Source of the DNA: Fructobacillus pseudoficulneus
GTDB lineage: Bacteria > Bacillota > Bacilli > Lactobacillales > Lactobacillaceae
Direction of reading: 5' to 3'
NCBI RefSeq assembly: GCF_900108455.1
Contig: NZ_FNWS01000003.1
Location: 1 to 64,000, forward strand
DNA: 64,000 nt
The notes under the pieces: generated by a model
What the model was told of the DNA's origin: nothing
Seen by the model: the letters and a program-made list of their open reading frames with translations, nothing else
Database searches by the model: none
In this document: positions 37,849-47,931 of the stretch, one piece after another
How positions within the stretch are numbered: position 1 is the stretch's first letter
How the letters are laid out: each line of letters starts with the position of its first letter
Position numbers and translations under genes: made by a program

Positions 37849-38523
37849 TTACGAACTTGAAATAACTAAGACCAATACCATGGCACCGGCTGTTAAAAAC
37901 AGGTTTCGAGCTGGTAAGTCAGCCAACCGGTCCAAGTCTGATTCCAGTCCAACGGCCAATGCCTGCGCTAAGACCAAGGGGAATAGCACAATCATTGCCC
38001 AGGACAAGACAGGCATATAACCAGACAGCGTATACAGCAAAATTTCACCATAGGCCAAAAATGGCAGAGTCAAAAATAATGGCCGAATCCAGCGAGAACT
38101 GGCTTTAATCGCCCCCGTTGGATCACTAATTTCCTCGGCACGGACCACCCGAACATTCTTAGCCAAGCGAACCGCAACCGATAGTAAGATTAACGGCCAG
38201 GCAACACCAAACCAAGTAAGCAAAAAGCCAAGGCTCAAAGCGAAGTTTGTATTCACAACCAACTGAGCAACTAAAAGTAGGTATGGTAAAATCACATCCG
38301 CAATCCAAGACAAGGTAATCAAGGACTGGTCGTAACGATGATTCTGAGTGATGAGGTCCAAGGCCCATTTGACCACGGCAACCACCACAATCAAAATCAA
38401 ACTATTCTCAAAAGAAAAACGGTGATAACGCCACCAGGCGTAAGCCGCACCGACTACTAGTGGCGCCAGAACCGGCCAAACATCGCTACCACGAACCTTA
38501 TTAATCATTTTTGAAACTGTCAA
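37849..38523 (-). CDS. Multi-pass membrane protein, unknown function
   Basis: 224 aa with about six hydrophobic helices. The start is probably TTG at 38523: AAAGGGG lies seven bases upstream, whereas the internal ATG five codons later has no ribosome site. I do not recognise the family. It follows DUF421 by 36 bases in what looks like a three-gene operon (DUF3290, DUF421, this gene), so a shared envelope role is possible. Confidence 0.6.
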   Translation of the reverse strand: MTVSKMINKVRGSDVWPVLAPLVVGAAYAWWRYHRFSFENSLILIVVVAVVKWALDLITQNHRYDQSLITLSWIADVILPYLLLVAQLVVNTNFALSLGFLLTWFGVAWPLILLSVAVRLAKNVRVVRAEEISDPTGAIKASSRWIRPLFLTLPFLAYGEILLYTLSGYMPVLSWAMIVLFPLVLAQALAVGLESDLDRLADLPARNLFLTAGAMVLVLVISSS

Positions 38524-38559
38524 GAGCTACCCCTTTCGCATAGCCCTTGCGGCCACACT

Positions 38560-39210
38560 CTATTTTTTTGTTTGCGATTGCTGGTAAGGTGTTAGACGGA
38601 CTTTCCCCTGGATATACTCCCCAATGAAAATATCATAAACACCTGAGTAACCTGCTTCGATAACCTGTTGGTTCAGCCAATCTTCATCCTGATCAATGGC
38701 ATCCAAAACATCTAAATTGGCTTGGCCATCATAGATGATTGGATACTTTGGATTTTGGTCACCGTATTCAATCACCGTTAACTGACCATTTTGTTCCAGA
38801 ACCGCCCGCTTCACTTGCGAAATGTCATAAACCTCTTGTTCACGAAGCTTAAACATCAAGTCCGAAGCGGATTGGCCAGCCATCACAACTGCATCTACAT
38901 TAACTTTACCACGTTCAATCACGATTGAGGGTGTCCCATCGATAATCTTTTTGGCAAGGTGATTGTGCTCCTTTAAGAACTTCAAAATCATCACTAATAA
39001 TGTCCAAATAATTAGAACGATAATAAATTGGAACACCGTAATTGTCTCAGAATAGATGGTCCCACCAATAATGCCACCTAAGACATAGTTTTGCACTTGG
39101 TCCAAGGCATTCGATGGCGCCAAATTTCCCTTACCGAAAATGTTAATTTGGACAATTAGCGCAATCAAACCAATTCCAAGCTTTAAAATAATGGGCAAAT
39201 AAACGTTCAT
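38560..39210 (-). CDS. DUF421 membrane protein (YetF-like)
   Basis: 216 aa. Three N-terminal helices (about residues 5-25, 38-55, 59-78) and a cytoplasmic two-part DUF421 domain (GTPSIVIERGKVNVDAV, MFKLREQEVYDISQVKRAVLEQNGQLTVI). The family is widespread in Firmicutes; YetF-type proteins have been linked to spore or membrane functions but no reaction is known. It overlaps the DUF3290 gene by four bases (ATGA); these two families co-occur in lactic acid bacteria and likely form one complex. Confidence 0.85.
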   Translation of the reverse strand: MNVYLPIILKLGIGLIALIVQINIFGKGNLAPSNALDQVQNYVLGGIIGGTIYSETITVFQFIIVLIIWTLLVMILKFLKEHNHLAKKIIDGTPSIVIERGKVNVDAVVMAGQSASDLMFKLREQEVYDISQVKRAVLEQNGQLTVIEYGDQNPKYPIIYDGQANLDVLDAIDQDEDWLNQQVIEAGYSGVYDIFIGEYIQGKVRLTPYQQSQTKK

Positions 39211-39650
39211 TTTTGCACCTCCGTCTTCGTATTAATCAGATAAACCTGAGTTCTGGTGTAAGACTGACCATCTTTTGACAAATTAATTTGGTAATAGCGA
39301 CTGCCCTCTTTCGCAATCATCCCGTCCACCAAAGAGGTCGAATTGAAGGCTACTTGTCCCTTCTTGGCATTTTGTTCTTTGACATAATTTTTGGCAAAAT
39401 TAGCCATCGCACTTTGCTGCGTGTTCTTTGCATTGGTACTTTGCAAATTAGTCCACTGCACCCCTGCAAAAAACAAGAAGAACAAAAAGGCGATAATTGT
39501 TAAATCGCGATAACGGGTATTGAAACGGTGGCGCGACCGGGCAACCAGCCCCGCTGCTAAAAGAATAAAGGTGATAACCACCAATAAAGTCCCAACCGTA
39601 TTCGTTAAATTGTTTTGCTTTGATAAATAATCAACACTGTAAAAGGTCAT
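39207..39650 (-). CDS. DUF3290 membrane protein
   Basis: 147 aa. Two N-terminal helices (about residues 17-36 and 48-64) and an extracytoplasmic or cytoplasmic domain of about 80 residues (FAKNYVKEQNAKKGQVAFNSTSLVDGMI). Matches DUF3290, which is nearly always encoded directly before DUF421. Function unknown. GGAGGGAA precedes the ATG. Confidence 0.82.
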   Translation of the reverse strand: MTFYSVDYLSKQNNLTNTVGTLLVVITFILLAAGLVARSRHRFNTRYRDLTIIAFLFFLFFAGVQWTNLQSTNAKNTQQSAMANFAKNYVKEQNAKKGQVAFNSTSLVDGMIAKEGSRYYQINLSKDGQSYTRTQVYLINTKTEVQK

Positions 39651-39722
39651 AAGTTCCCTCCATTTTCCTATTTTAGCACAGCCAATCGACCAATCTCTTT
39701 GAACTAGACCAAAACCAATAAA

Positions 39723-39747
39723 AAAAAGCAGCCATGCTGGCTGCTTT
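39723..39747 (-). terminator. groEL terminator
   Basis: Minus strand AAAGCAGCC, loop AGCAT, GGCTGCTTTTTTT. Confidence 0.92.
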
Positions 39748-39792
39748 TCAATTTAAGCACTTATTTTATACTAATCGTCTACAGAAAATCGC

Positions 39793-41430
<1,638 letters not shown>

Positions 41431-41474
41431 TTAATCGTCTTTAAATGAATCGTTACAAGCAATCTTCTTAATTG

Positions 41475-41759
41475 TTAGTCAACAATTGCGATAATGTCTT
41501 TTTCATGCAAAGCCAAGTAGGATTGACCATCATAAGTCAATTCCTGACCGGCAAATTTATCAAAGAGAACCTGATTGCCCTCTTTAACTGTCATGTCGAG
41601 CTTTTGACCGCTGTCGGTCACTAAACCAGTTCCGGTGGCCACAACCTTACCAGTTAGTGGCTTTTCCTGGGTATTAGCTGCCAAGACAATCCCACCGACC
41701 GTCTTTTCACTCTGTTCTGCAACACTTACGACCACCCGGTCGCCTAAGGGCTTTAACAT
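41475..41759 (-). CDS. groES: Co-chaperonin GroES
   Basis: 94 aa from the ATG at 41759, with GGAGGTG upstream; a longer ORF includes part of that site. [26 protein letters not shown] and the C-terminal [29 protein letters not shown] are typical. Caps GroEL. First gene of the operon, directly behind a CIRCE operator, so HrcA repression is expected. Confidence 0.98.
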   Translation of the reverse strand: MLKPLGDRVVVSVAEQSEKTVGGIVLAANTQEKPLTGKVVATGTGLVTDSGQKLDMTVKEGNQVLFDKFAGQELTYDGQSYLALHEKDIIAIVD

Positions 41760-41784
41760 GAAACACACCTCCGATTTTTGTTGT

Positions 41785-41811
41785 TTAGCACTCTTGATAT
41801 TCGAGTGCTAA
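41785..41811 (-). promoter_or_regulatory. CIRCE operator (HrcA binding site)
   Basis: Perfect TTAGCACTC-N9-GAGTGCTAA in the groESL leader, 26 bases before groES. Confidence 0.98.
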
Positions 41812-41821
41812 TCCACCTACT

Positions 41822-41849
41822 AGTATAGCATCGTTGCAAGGGTTGTCAA
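41822..41849 (-). promoter_or_regulatory. groESL promoter
   Basis: Minus strand TTGACA (41844-41849), 16-base spacer, TATACT (41822-41827); CIRCE lies just downstream over the start of transcription. Confidence 0.9.
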
Positions 41850-41928
41850 CACATTTGGCAAATTTAACCAAAAGAAAAAAACGGTTGAAACCAATGGTTT
41901 TAGACGCTTTTAGACATTAAATTTTTTA

Positions 41929-42672
41929 TTAATTGATGTTCAAACCCTTGTCCTTAGGGTACTGTGATAAGCCAGGGTTGGCCTGAATCTTCTTAAACAA
42001 AGAGGCATTGTGCTGCGTCCAAGTCGAATCAATATCACGACCCTTGAAGTATTCGGCCATTGTCTGATCGTAGTCAGTAATTGCCTGCTCCATTTGTTGG
42101 TCATCGTAGCGGTCCACCATCACAGACCCAGCCAATGGTAGCTTTGGCTTTACCCCAGGCTTTTTGTCTGGATAACCAAGTGAAAAGCCCATAATTGGCT
42201 TAACGTACTTGGGCAAATTCAATTTTTGCTCGTACAGCTCAAAGGCCCCCATCGCCCCAGCCATCGTGACTGAACCAATTCCAAGGGATTCGGCTGCCAC
42301 TTGGGCTCGGCCCAGAGCAATCGAAGCTGAAACAATTCCGCCTTCAAGGTATTGATAATGAGACAGCCGTTCTTCAATCACCGCCTGGGTCTCCGGGTCT
42401 TGATTGAGCAAAACCTTGTGCCAGTCAACGGCCACCACAAAGTAGCGAGTAGCATTTTCGATGTACTTCATGTGGACCTTTTCGGTCACCTTGCGCTTCA
42501 AATCCTGGTCAGTAATTTCAATAAAAGTTACTGGCTGGAAGTTTTGCATATTTGGTCCAGCTAACGCTGCAGAAAAAATCGCTTCGATCTCTTCATCCGT
42601 TACCGGCTGGTCCGTAAAGGAGCGAATCGATTGGTGTGCATGTAATTGGTCCAAAACTTGGTTTTTAATCAT
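41929..42672 (-). CDS. NADPH-dependent nitroreductase/flavin reductase (NfsA/NfrA family)
   Basis: 247 aa from the ATG at 42672; an upstream GTG overlaps the GGGGG ribosome site. SIRSFTDQPVTDEEIEAIFSAALAGPNMQNFQPVTFI is the FMN-binding start of the family, and IMGFSLGYPDKKPGVKPKLPL the conserved C-terminal FMN/NADPH region. The enzyme reduces nitro or quinone compounds, or flavins, with NADPH. It is divergent from a FUSC gene, with a large inverted repeat between them that suggests shared control. Confidence 0.9.
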   Translation of the reverse strand: MIKNQVLDQLHAHQSIRSFTDQPVTDEEIEAIFSAALAGPNMQNFQPVTFIEITDQDLKRKVTEKVHMKYIENATRYFVVAVDWHKVLLNQDPETQAVIEERLSHYQYLEGGIVSASIALGRAQVAAESLGIGSVTMAGAMGAFELYEQKLNLPKYVKPIMGFSLGYPDKKPGVKPKLPLAGSVMVDRYDDQQMEQAITDYDQTMAEYFKGRDIDSTWTQHNASLFKKIQANPGLSQYPKDKGLNIN

Positions 42673-42695
42673 CTTTACCCCCACTTAATTGACGT

Positions 42696-42740
42696 TTGTT
42701 ACTATTAGCTTACTTTCTATGATACGCTAAATAGTAACAA
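42696..42740. promoter_or_regulatory. Inverted repeat in divergent promoter region
   Basis: Perfect 11-base arms TTGTTACTATT (42696-42706) and AATAGTAACAA (42730-42740), 23 bases apart. A TATGAT -10 for the FUSC gene (42718-42723) lies between them. Likely an operator; the regulator is unknown. Confidence 0.65.
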
Positions 42741-42757
42741 GAAAACAGGAGCACCTC

Positions 42758-43243
42758 ATGAAACATCTAAAAGTCCATGTTGGCATGCGGACGATTAAAA
42801 CCGCGATTGTCGTCATGGCAGTCTTACTCGTTTACCACTTTATTGACCGGCCAGCGGCCGTTCCCGCACTAGCAGCTGTCTTCGCCCTCCGCGAAGACTG
42901 GAGCAACACGATTCAATTTGCTAAGATTCGCCTCGTCTCAAACAGTGTTGGTGGTTTCTTCTCACTGCTATACTACTTAATTCGAGAGTTTTCACACCAT
43001 AACACCTGGATGCCGATTATTATTATTCCGATTTTCGTCGTTTGCACAATCGTGATCCTAAACGCCATAAACTGCAGTCTGGGTGTTATTGGCGGCTTAG
43101 CAGCCCTTCTCTTAATTTCATTGACCATCCCCATGGATGCCACGATTGATTACGTCTTCTTACGCATTCTCGATACCTTCGTCGGTGTCTTATTTGCTAT
43201 CGCTATCAACCGCTTTGGGATTCCAGAAGACGAAACCAACTAA
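42758..43243 (+). CDS. FUSC/aromatic acid exporter (ArAE_1) family membrane protein
   Basis: 161 aa with four hydrophobic helices. VGMRTIKTAIVVMAVLLVYH, VPALAAVFALREDWSNTIQFAKIRLVSNSVGG and LRILDTFVGVLFAIAIN are the hallmark of the N-terminal membrane half of DUF939/ArAE_1 proteins. The cytoplasmic C-terminal half found in longer members is absent, which is common in this subfamily. AGGAG precedes the ATG. Export of an aromatic compound is plausible given the divergent nitroreductase but is unproven. Confidence 0.82.
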   Translation: MKHLKVHVGMRTIKTAIVVMAVLLVYHFIDRPAAVPALAAVFALREDWSNTIQFAKIRLVSNSVGGFFSLLYYLIREFSHHNTWMPIIIIPIFVVCTIVILNAINCSLGVIGGLAALLLISLTIPMDATIDYVFLRILDTFVGVLFAIAINRFGIPEDETN

Positions 43244-43269
43244 AAAAGAGACCGTATGGTCTCTTTTTT
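43243..43269. terminator. Bidirectional terminator FUSC/HAD
   Basis: AAAAAGAGACC, loop GTAT, GGTCTCTTTTTTT; it touches the stop codons of both convergent genes. Confidence 0.93.
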
Positions 43270-44099
43270 TATTCTTCTAACTGTAATTCAGATTCGATTG
43301 TCGCTAAAACACCGTCTTCAACGTTCGTTTTCAAGGCCAACTGTTTGTGAGCGTCATGCATCAATGGCATGGCATTTGGCATCAAGTAAGAGTTTTCATA
43401 CTTGGCTAACATCTCTAAATCATTGGTGTTATCCCCAAAAACCATCACTTCATGGTCGGCAATATCATAGTAGTCTTGCAAGACTTCCAAAGCCGCTGCC
43501 TTATCAACGCCCTTTGGTAAGATATCCACCGTTCCAAAGCCAGAACCCGTTACATGAACTTCGTCACCGAAGACAGACTCAATTTGCTCGACGTGCTCTT
43601 GGACTTCTTCATGTGGCCAAACAAAGGAAACACCCAAAATTTGGTCGCCAGTTTCCAATAACTTTTCGACCTGGATGACCTTTGGATAAAAGATTTCCAA
43701 CATTTGCTTGAACTCTGGACCAACATGGTTGGAAATATAAGTCCCGTTCAATCCAGCTAGGATAATCACATTATCTGATGACTTAGGATTCAAGGCATTC
43801 CAATCAATCACCTTCCGAATCAAGTCGGGTGACAAATAAACGGCATAGAGTTCTTGAGTTGGGGTCGTCACCACCGAACCGTTTGAACCGACAAAGTCAA
43901 TTTGATCAGCCAAACCATATTCGGCCATTGGGGCAAATAACGCCTTCAAATTTTCCACCTGACGGCCCGAGGCGGCAACAAAGCGAACATCATTTGCCTT
44001 CAGTTGTGCTAAAACTTTAGAAAAGCGTTCTTGGTTGTAGGTCTCATCACCTGATAGGAATGTCCCGTCCATGTCAGATGCAATCATTTTAATGGTCAT
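43269..44099 (-). CDS. HAD-superfamily hydrolase, Cof type (IIB)
   Basis: 276 aa. Motif I DMDGTFL (residues 9-15), motif II AASGR, a large C2B cap domain in the middle, motif III/IV GVDKAAALEVL and MVFGDNTNDLEML. Such cytoplasmic phosphatases act on sugar phosphates, FMN or pyridoxal phosphate; the substrate cannot be assigned. It lies 61 bases after femX, possibly in the rex-femX-HAD transcript. Confidence 0.9.
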   Translation of the reverse strand: MTIKMIASDMDGTFLSGDETYNQERFSKVLAQLKANDVRFVAASGRQVENLKALFAPMAEYGLADQIDFVGSNGSVVTTPTQELYAVYLSPDLIRKVIDWNALNPKSSDNVIILAGLNGTYISNHVGPEFKQMLEIFYPKVIQVEKLLETGDQILGVSFVWPHEEVQEHVEQIESVFGDEVHVTGSGFGTVDILPKGVDKAAALEVLQDYYDIADHEVMVFGDNTNDLEMLAKYENSYLMPNAMPLMHDAHKQLALKTNVEDGVLATIESELQLEE

Positions 44100-44160
44100 A
44101 GAGTGCCTCTCGTGTCTTCTTGCTAGTCGACCAGTTTCCGCTGGGGGCTACCGTAATCGG

Positions 44161-45201
44161 CTAGGCAAATTGTTTTAGATATTGTTGGTAGGCAGCGTCA
44201 TCCACTACCCAATCCAGTTCCCCAATATATTCCGCGTGAGGATCATGGTAGGCAAAGCCATGTTTAAACTTATATAGGCCATCTGTATGGTCAAAGGCAC
44301 CGACACCACCGAAGTCATAAGCAGTCTTGCCAAGTGACAAGCCCCACTTCAGCATTTCCCATTGCACTAAATAAGGTCCATAGTGCTTGGCAAACTCACG
44401 GTTTGATCCAGCATACATGTACCAAATCTTTTCGCCATAGGCAAAGCCAATCCCGGCCGCGATGACTTGACCTTCAAAATGAGCCAAGAAAACCCGAAAG
44501 TAATCAGAATCAGCCCACAGTTCTTGCATCCGGTAGAAATATTCAATCGGACGGTGAGTGATGCCTTGCGCCTTCGCCATCATCGTATAGGTGGCAAAGA
44601 AGGCGTCAATGTCTTCTTTTGACCGGCCAGAGGTTACCGTCACACCATCTTTGATGGCCCGGCGAATTTGGTTACGATAATCGCTCTTGAAGTGGTGCAT
44701 CAACTCTTCTTCATTGGTAATCGGCTCAGCACCTTCACCCCGGCCATCATAATACAAGACAACGTTTTTCCGCGGTTGAATGTTGCCGTGCATATTTTCA
44801 ACCTTAACATTGCGAGTCTGGAAACCAGCCGCTTGATAGGCCTGGTCTAATTCCTGACTATAGGCAATTTCTGGATCCATCCGTACCAAGAAAACATTTT
44901 CGGGCAAATTAGCCAAAGCTTCTTGGACCAAGTTCTTCACCAAAGCCACATCCGTTACATCAGCGACTGGCCCCTTTGGGCAATAAGCCAACAACTTACC
45001 GGGAACGGATTCAACCGTTAGCACTGCCATGGCAGCGTCGATTTCACCAGCCTGGTTTTCATGGTACAAGTACAAGTGGCCCCAATTGGCCTTTAATTCA
45101 CCCCAAAGTGGGTCTTGAGTTACTTGACCTTTCGGCATCGTCTTCACAAAGTCTTGGTAACGCGCTACCTGCTTGGCATCGCTTAAATCTAGGACCGTCA
45201 T
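44161..45201 (-). CDS. femX: FemX-type peptidoglycan bridge aminoacyltransferase
   Basis: 346 aa. Twin GNAT-like Fem domains. GQVTQDPLWGELKANW, CPKGPVADVTDV, QPRKNVVLYYD, AQGITHRPIEYFYRMQ, KIWYMYAGSNREFAKHYGPYLVQWEM and YKFKHGF line up closely, from memory, with the Weissella viridescens FemX whose structure is known. That enzyme moves L-Ala from Ala-tRNA to the Lys of UDP-MurNAc-pentapeptide. No coiled-coil insert, as in FemX of this group. It supports the genus assignment. It begins four bases after rex. Confidence 0.93.
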   Translation of the reverse strand: MTVLDLSDAKQVARYQDFVKTMPKGQVTQDPLWGELKANWGHLYLYHENQAGEIDAAMAVLTVESVPGKLLAYCPKGPVADVTDVALVKNLVQEALANLPENVFLVRMDPEIAYSQELDQAYQAAGFQTRNVKVENMHGNIQPRKNVVLYYDGRGEGAEPITNEEELMHHFKSDYRNQIRRAIKDGVTVTSGRSKEDIDAFFATYTMMAKAQGITHRPIEYFYRMQELWADSDYFRVFLAHFEGQVIAAGIGFAYGEKIWYMYAGSNREFAKHYGPYLVQWEMLKWGLSLGKTAYDFGGVGAFDHTDGLYKFKHGFAYHDPHAEYIGELDWVVDDAAYQQYLKQFA

Positions 45202-45205
45202 AGTT

Positions 45206-45853
45206 TTACTTTCCCGTCGTAATTGAGGCGTAATTTTGAATAAAGTAGACCAACGTCTGCAATTCGTTGGTTAGGTCAACGTTTTGAACGCGGACTCCCT
45301 TAGGAACCGAGACACGCAAAGGCGTAAAGTTCATAATTCCCTTCACACCGGCTTGGACTAGGGTATCCGTAATGTCTTGGGCGACATCTTGTGGCACCGT
45401 TAAAATCGCGATATTAATCCGCTGCGCCTTAATTTGTTCTTCTAATTCGGCCATATCATAAATTGGCACACCCGACAAAATTTTGCCGCGGTTTTCATTA
45501 ATATCAAAGGCCGCCGCAATCCGCATGTTTGATGATTGGTGGAAGTTAAAGTTTAGCAGGGCCTGGCCTAAGTGACCAACCCCAATCAAGGCGACGTTAA
45601 TCAATGAGTTTTGGTCCAAAACTTTGGCAAAGAAATCGAGTAGGGCTTCAACATCATAGCCATAACCACGCTTTCCTAGTGCACCAAAGTAAGAAAAATC
45701 ACGGCGAATCGTCGCAGCATCGAACTTTGTGGCTTCGGCCAACTCAGCTGAAGAAATCCGGTTCGTTCCGGCGTCATTTAAAAAGGTTAAATAGCGATAA
45801 TAAATTGGCAACCGCTTCGCCGTTGCACGTGGGATTTTTGCTTGTTCATCCAT
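45206..45853 (-). CDS. rex: Redox-sensing transcriptional repressor Rex
   Basis: 215 aa. N-terminal winged helix ([48 protein letters not shown]) and a Rossmann domain with GVGHLGQAL for NADH. Rex senses the NADH/NAD+ ratio and represses fermentation and alcohol dehydrogenase genes. It has its own extended -10 promoter and is followed immediately by femX. Confidence 0.96.
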   Translation of the reverse strand: MDEQAKIPRATAKRLPIYYRYLTFLNDAGTNRISSAELAEATKFDAATIRRDFSYFGALGKRGYGYDVEALLDFFAKVLDQNSLINVALIGVGHLGQALLNFNFHQSSNMRIAAAFDINENRGKILSGVPIYDMAELEEQIKAQRINIAILTVPQDVAQDITDTLVQAGVKGIMNFTPLRVSVPKGVRVQNVDLTNELQTLVYFIQNYASITTGK

Positions 45854-45888
45854 GAGCTTCTCCGTTCTTTGTGAACTAAATCGTTTTT

Positions 45889-45897
45889 ATTATAGCA
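45889..45897 (-). promoter_or_regulatory. Extended -10 promoter of rex
   Basis: Minus strand TGC-TATAAT, 36 bases before the rex ATG. Confidence 0.65.
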
Positions 45898-45930
45898 TAA
45901 ATTTAGGCTTTTTCGATTAATTCGTCACTT

Positions 45931-45951
45931 TTCACAATTATTAATTGTGAA
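45931..45951. promoter_or_regulatory. Perfect palindrome between tsaD and rex
   Basis: TTCACAATTA-T-TAATTGTGAA, ten-base arms with one central base, abutting the tsaD stop. It contains TTCACAA and TTGTGAA, the two Rex half-sites, but in reversed order compared with the Rex consensus. It may be a regulatory site or a weak terminator for tsaD. Confidence 0.5.
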
Positions 45952-46977
45952 TTATTTTTCTTCTTCCGCTAACAAAGGGAAGTCCAAGCCAGGGTTAGTA
46001 TTTAAATCCAACCCAGCAAAGATGTGATCTTGGAAGTTCCAATAGCCGGCTGCCCCGATCATCGCTGCGTTGTCACCCGTGTACTGCTTTGGCACGGGAA
46101 TAAACTTCGTTTCTGGGAAATCAACCATCAAGTCGGTTAATGCTTGACGCAAACCCGAATTGGCAGCAACACCGCCCGCCAAAATGAGTGAGCGCACTGG
46201 AAAGTCCGTTAATGCCCGCCGAGTCCGGTCAATTAAGGCCTTAATCACCGCTGCTTGGAAGGAAGCGGCCAAATCAGCGCGGTCAATGGTTTCACCACGC
46301 TGTTCGGCATTGTGCACTTGGTTGATAACGGCTGATTTCAGACCAGAAAAAGAGAAATCATAACCGGCTTCCTTGGCCATCGCCTGCGGAAAGTCAATTG
46401 TCACTTGCCCTTGCTGGGCCAACTCATCGATGGCTTTTCCCGCTGGATATGGCAAGTCTAACAGGCGACCAACCTTGTCATAGGACTCACCGGCCGCATC
46501 ATCAAAGGTTTCACCTAAAATGTGAAAATCATTTGCTTGCCTCATCAAAACCAATTCCGTGTGACCACCAGAAACCATTAACGCCAAGGCTGGGTAGACA
46601 ATCGGCTCGTTAAAGTTAGCGGCAGCAATATGCCCCGCCAAGTGGTTCACTGGAATCAATGGCAGGTTATGCGCCATCGCAAAGGTCTTAGCGCCCATCA
46701 GGCCAACCAAGAGCGAGCCAACCAAGCCCGGTCCATAGGTCACCGCCACACCGTCAATTTCGTCAATTGGCACATTGGCTTCTTCTAAAGCAATATCCAA
46801 GGTCTTGGTAATCCATTCCAAATGATGACGAGATGCCACTTCAGGGACAATGCCACCAAAACGTTGGTGAGAATTAATTTGGGTGGCCACTGCGTTACTT
46901 AAAACCGTTCGGCCATCCTTCACCAAGGCAACTGAGGTTTCATCGGCACTCGATTCAAATGCAATTAGGGTTGTCAT
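45952..46977 (-). CDS. tsaD: tRNA threonylcarbamoyltransferase TsaD
   Basis: 341 aa. ASKHA fold with the metal ligands in [22 protein letters not shown], the GESYDKVGR loop and [10 protein letters not shown]. With TsaB it transfers threonylcarbamoyl to A37 of ANN-decoding tRNAs. The usual FESSCDETS is FESSADETS here, a harmless Cys-to-Ala change. It overlaps the upstream rimI by four bases. Confidence 0.97.
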   Translation of the reverse strand: MTTLIAFESSADETSVALVKDGRTVLSNAVATQINSHQRFGGIVPEVASRHHLEWITKTLDIALEEANVPIDEIDGVAVTYGPGLVGSLLVGLMGAKTFAMAHNLPLIPVNHLAGHIAAANFNEPIVYPALALMVSGGHTELVLMRQANDFHILGETFDDAAGESYDKVGRLLDLPYPAGKAIDELAQQGQVTIDFPQAMAKEAGYDFSFSGLKSAVINQVHNAEQRGETIDRADLAASFQAAVIKALIDRTRRALTDFPVRSLILAGGVAANSGLRQALTDLMVDFPETKFIPVPKQYTGDNAAMIGAAGYWNFQDHIFAGLDLNTNPGLDFPLLAEEEK

Positions 46978-47390
46978 AGACTTTTCTCCATCATAATGGC
47001 GGTCTGACCGTCATGGTAATACTTTTCACGCCTGGCATAAATTTGAAAGCCGGCTTTTTCATATAGGTGGCGGGCCACTTGGTTATTTTCCGCCACCTCT
47101 AAATAAACCGTCACATCTTGCAGCTGTGCCAGCATTGCTTGCAGCAGAGATTGACCAAGGCCTTTTCCCTGCGCATTTGGCTTAACGGCAACAAAGCTTA
47201 AATCCACCTCATCCAAGGTTTGCCGGTAGGACAAAAAGGCAGAAAAATCCTCCATCACGAGGTAGGTCACCCGACCAAAATTTAGTTGCTGCTCAATTAG
47301 TGTCAGGGGGACTTGATCGCGGCCAAAGGCGGCCATGGCCAAAGCGTGGATGGCAGCCGCATCTTCGATTGTGGCTTGTCTAATGTTCAA
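46974..47390 (-). CDS. GNAT acetyltransferase, RimI-like (2)
   Basis: 138 aa. [19 protein letters not shown] is the acetyl-CoA loop; [27 protein letters not shown] is the RimI-type C-terminus. It sits between a second RimI-like gene and tsaD, overlapping both. One of the pair is probably the ribosomal-S18 alanine acetyltransferase; which one cannot be decided. Confidence 0.88.
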   Translation of the reverse strand: MNIRQATIEDAAAIHALAMAAFGRDQVPLTLIEQQLNFGRVTYLVMEDFSAFLSYRQTLDEVDLSFVAVKPNAQGKGLGQSLLQAMLAQLQDVTVYLEVAENNQVARHLYEKAGFQIYARREKYYHDGQTAIMMEKSL

Positions 47391-47931
47391 GGTCTAGCAC
47401 CATCGAAATCGCGTCTTCCTGGTTATCAATATAATAACTAGTAATCACATCCTGAACCACAAAACCATGACGGTCGTATAGGGAAAGCGCCCCGGTATTT
47501 GATCGACGGGCCTCCAACGATAAAGTTGGCAGGCCGATTTCTCGGGCAACCGCCTTGGCTGTATTTAACAGGTACGAACCAACTTGCCGGCCCTGCCAAA
47601 TGGGCAAAACCGCGATGTTGGCAATATGTAAGTCGGTCACCAAATCACGACGGACCAAGGCGATAAAAGCGACCACCTGGTCCCGGCGCAAGGCCACCAA
47701 ATATAGTCGGTCTTTTTCTTGGGTTAGCTCATGATAAAAATCACGGGCAACCCAGGGAGTATAACCGTTATAAACCGCTTCTTGGATAGCAACGAGGCCG
47801 GGAATATCCGAGACCGTCGCTACCCGTAGCTGCAATTGTTCCCCCGCCGCTTCAAACATTTCGCTTGGAAAGTTAATGAGCCGCTGAGCAACTGGTTTTT
47901 CTTTATTTTTCTTCTTGAACTTTAAAAACAT
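47380..47931 (-). CDS. rimI: Ribosomal-protein-alanine N-acetyltransferase RimI-like (1)
   Basis: 183 aa. IAVLPIWQGRQVGSYLLNTA is the acetyl-CoA loop and LEARRSNTGALSLYDRHGFVVQDVITSYY is the classic RimI signature, so it is the better candidate for S18 acetylation. It overlaps tsaB by 29 bases and the next gene by 11. The N-terminus is about 30 residues longer than typical RimI and basic; the true start may be at Met25. Confidence 0.9.
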   Translation of the reverse strand: MFLKFKKKNKEKPVAQRLINFPSEMFEAAGEQLQLRVATVSDIPGLVAIQEAVYNGYTPWVARDFYHELTQEKDRLYLVALRRDQVVAFIALVRRDLVTDLHIANIAVLPIWQGRQVGSYLLNTAKAVAREIGLPTLSLEARRSNTGALSLYDRHGFVVQDVITSYYIDNQEDAISMVLDLEH

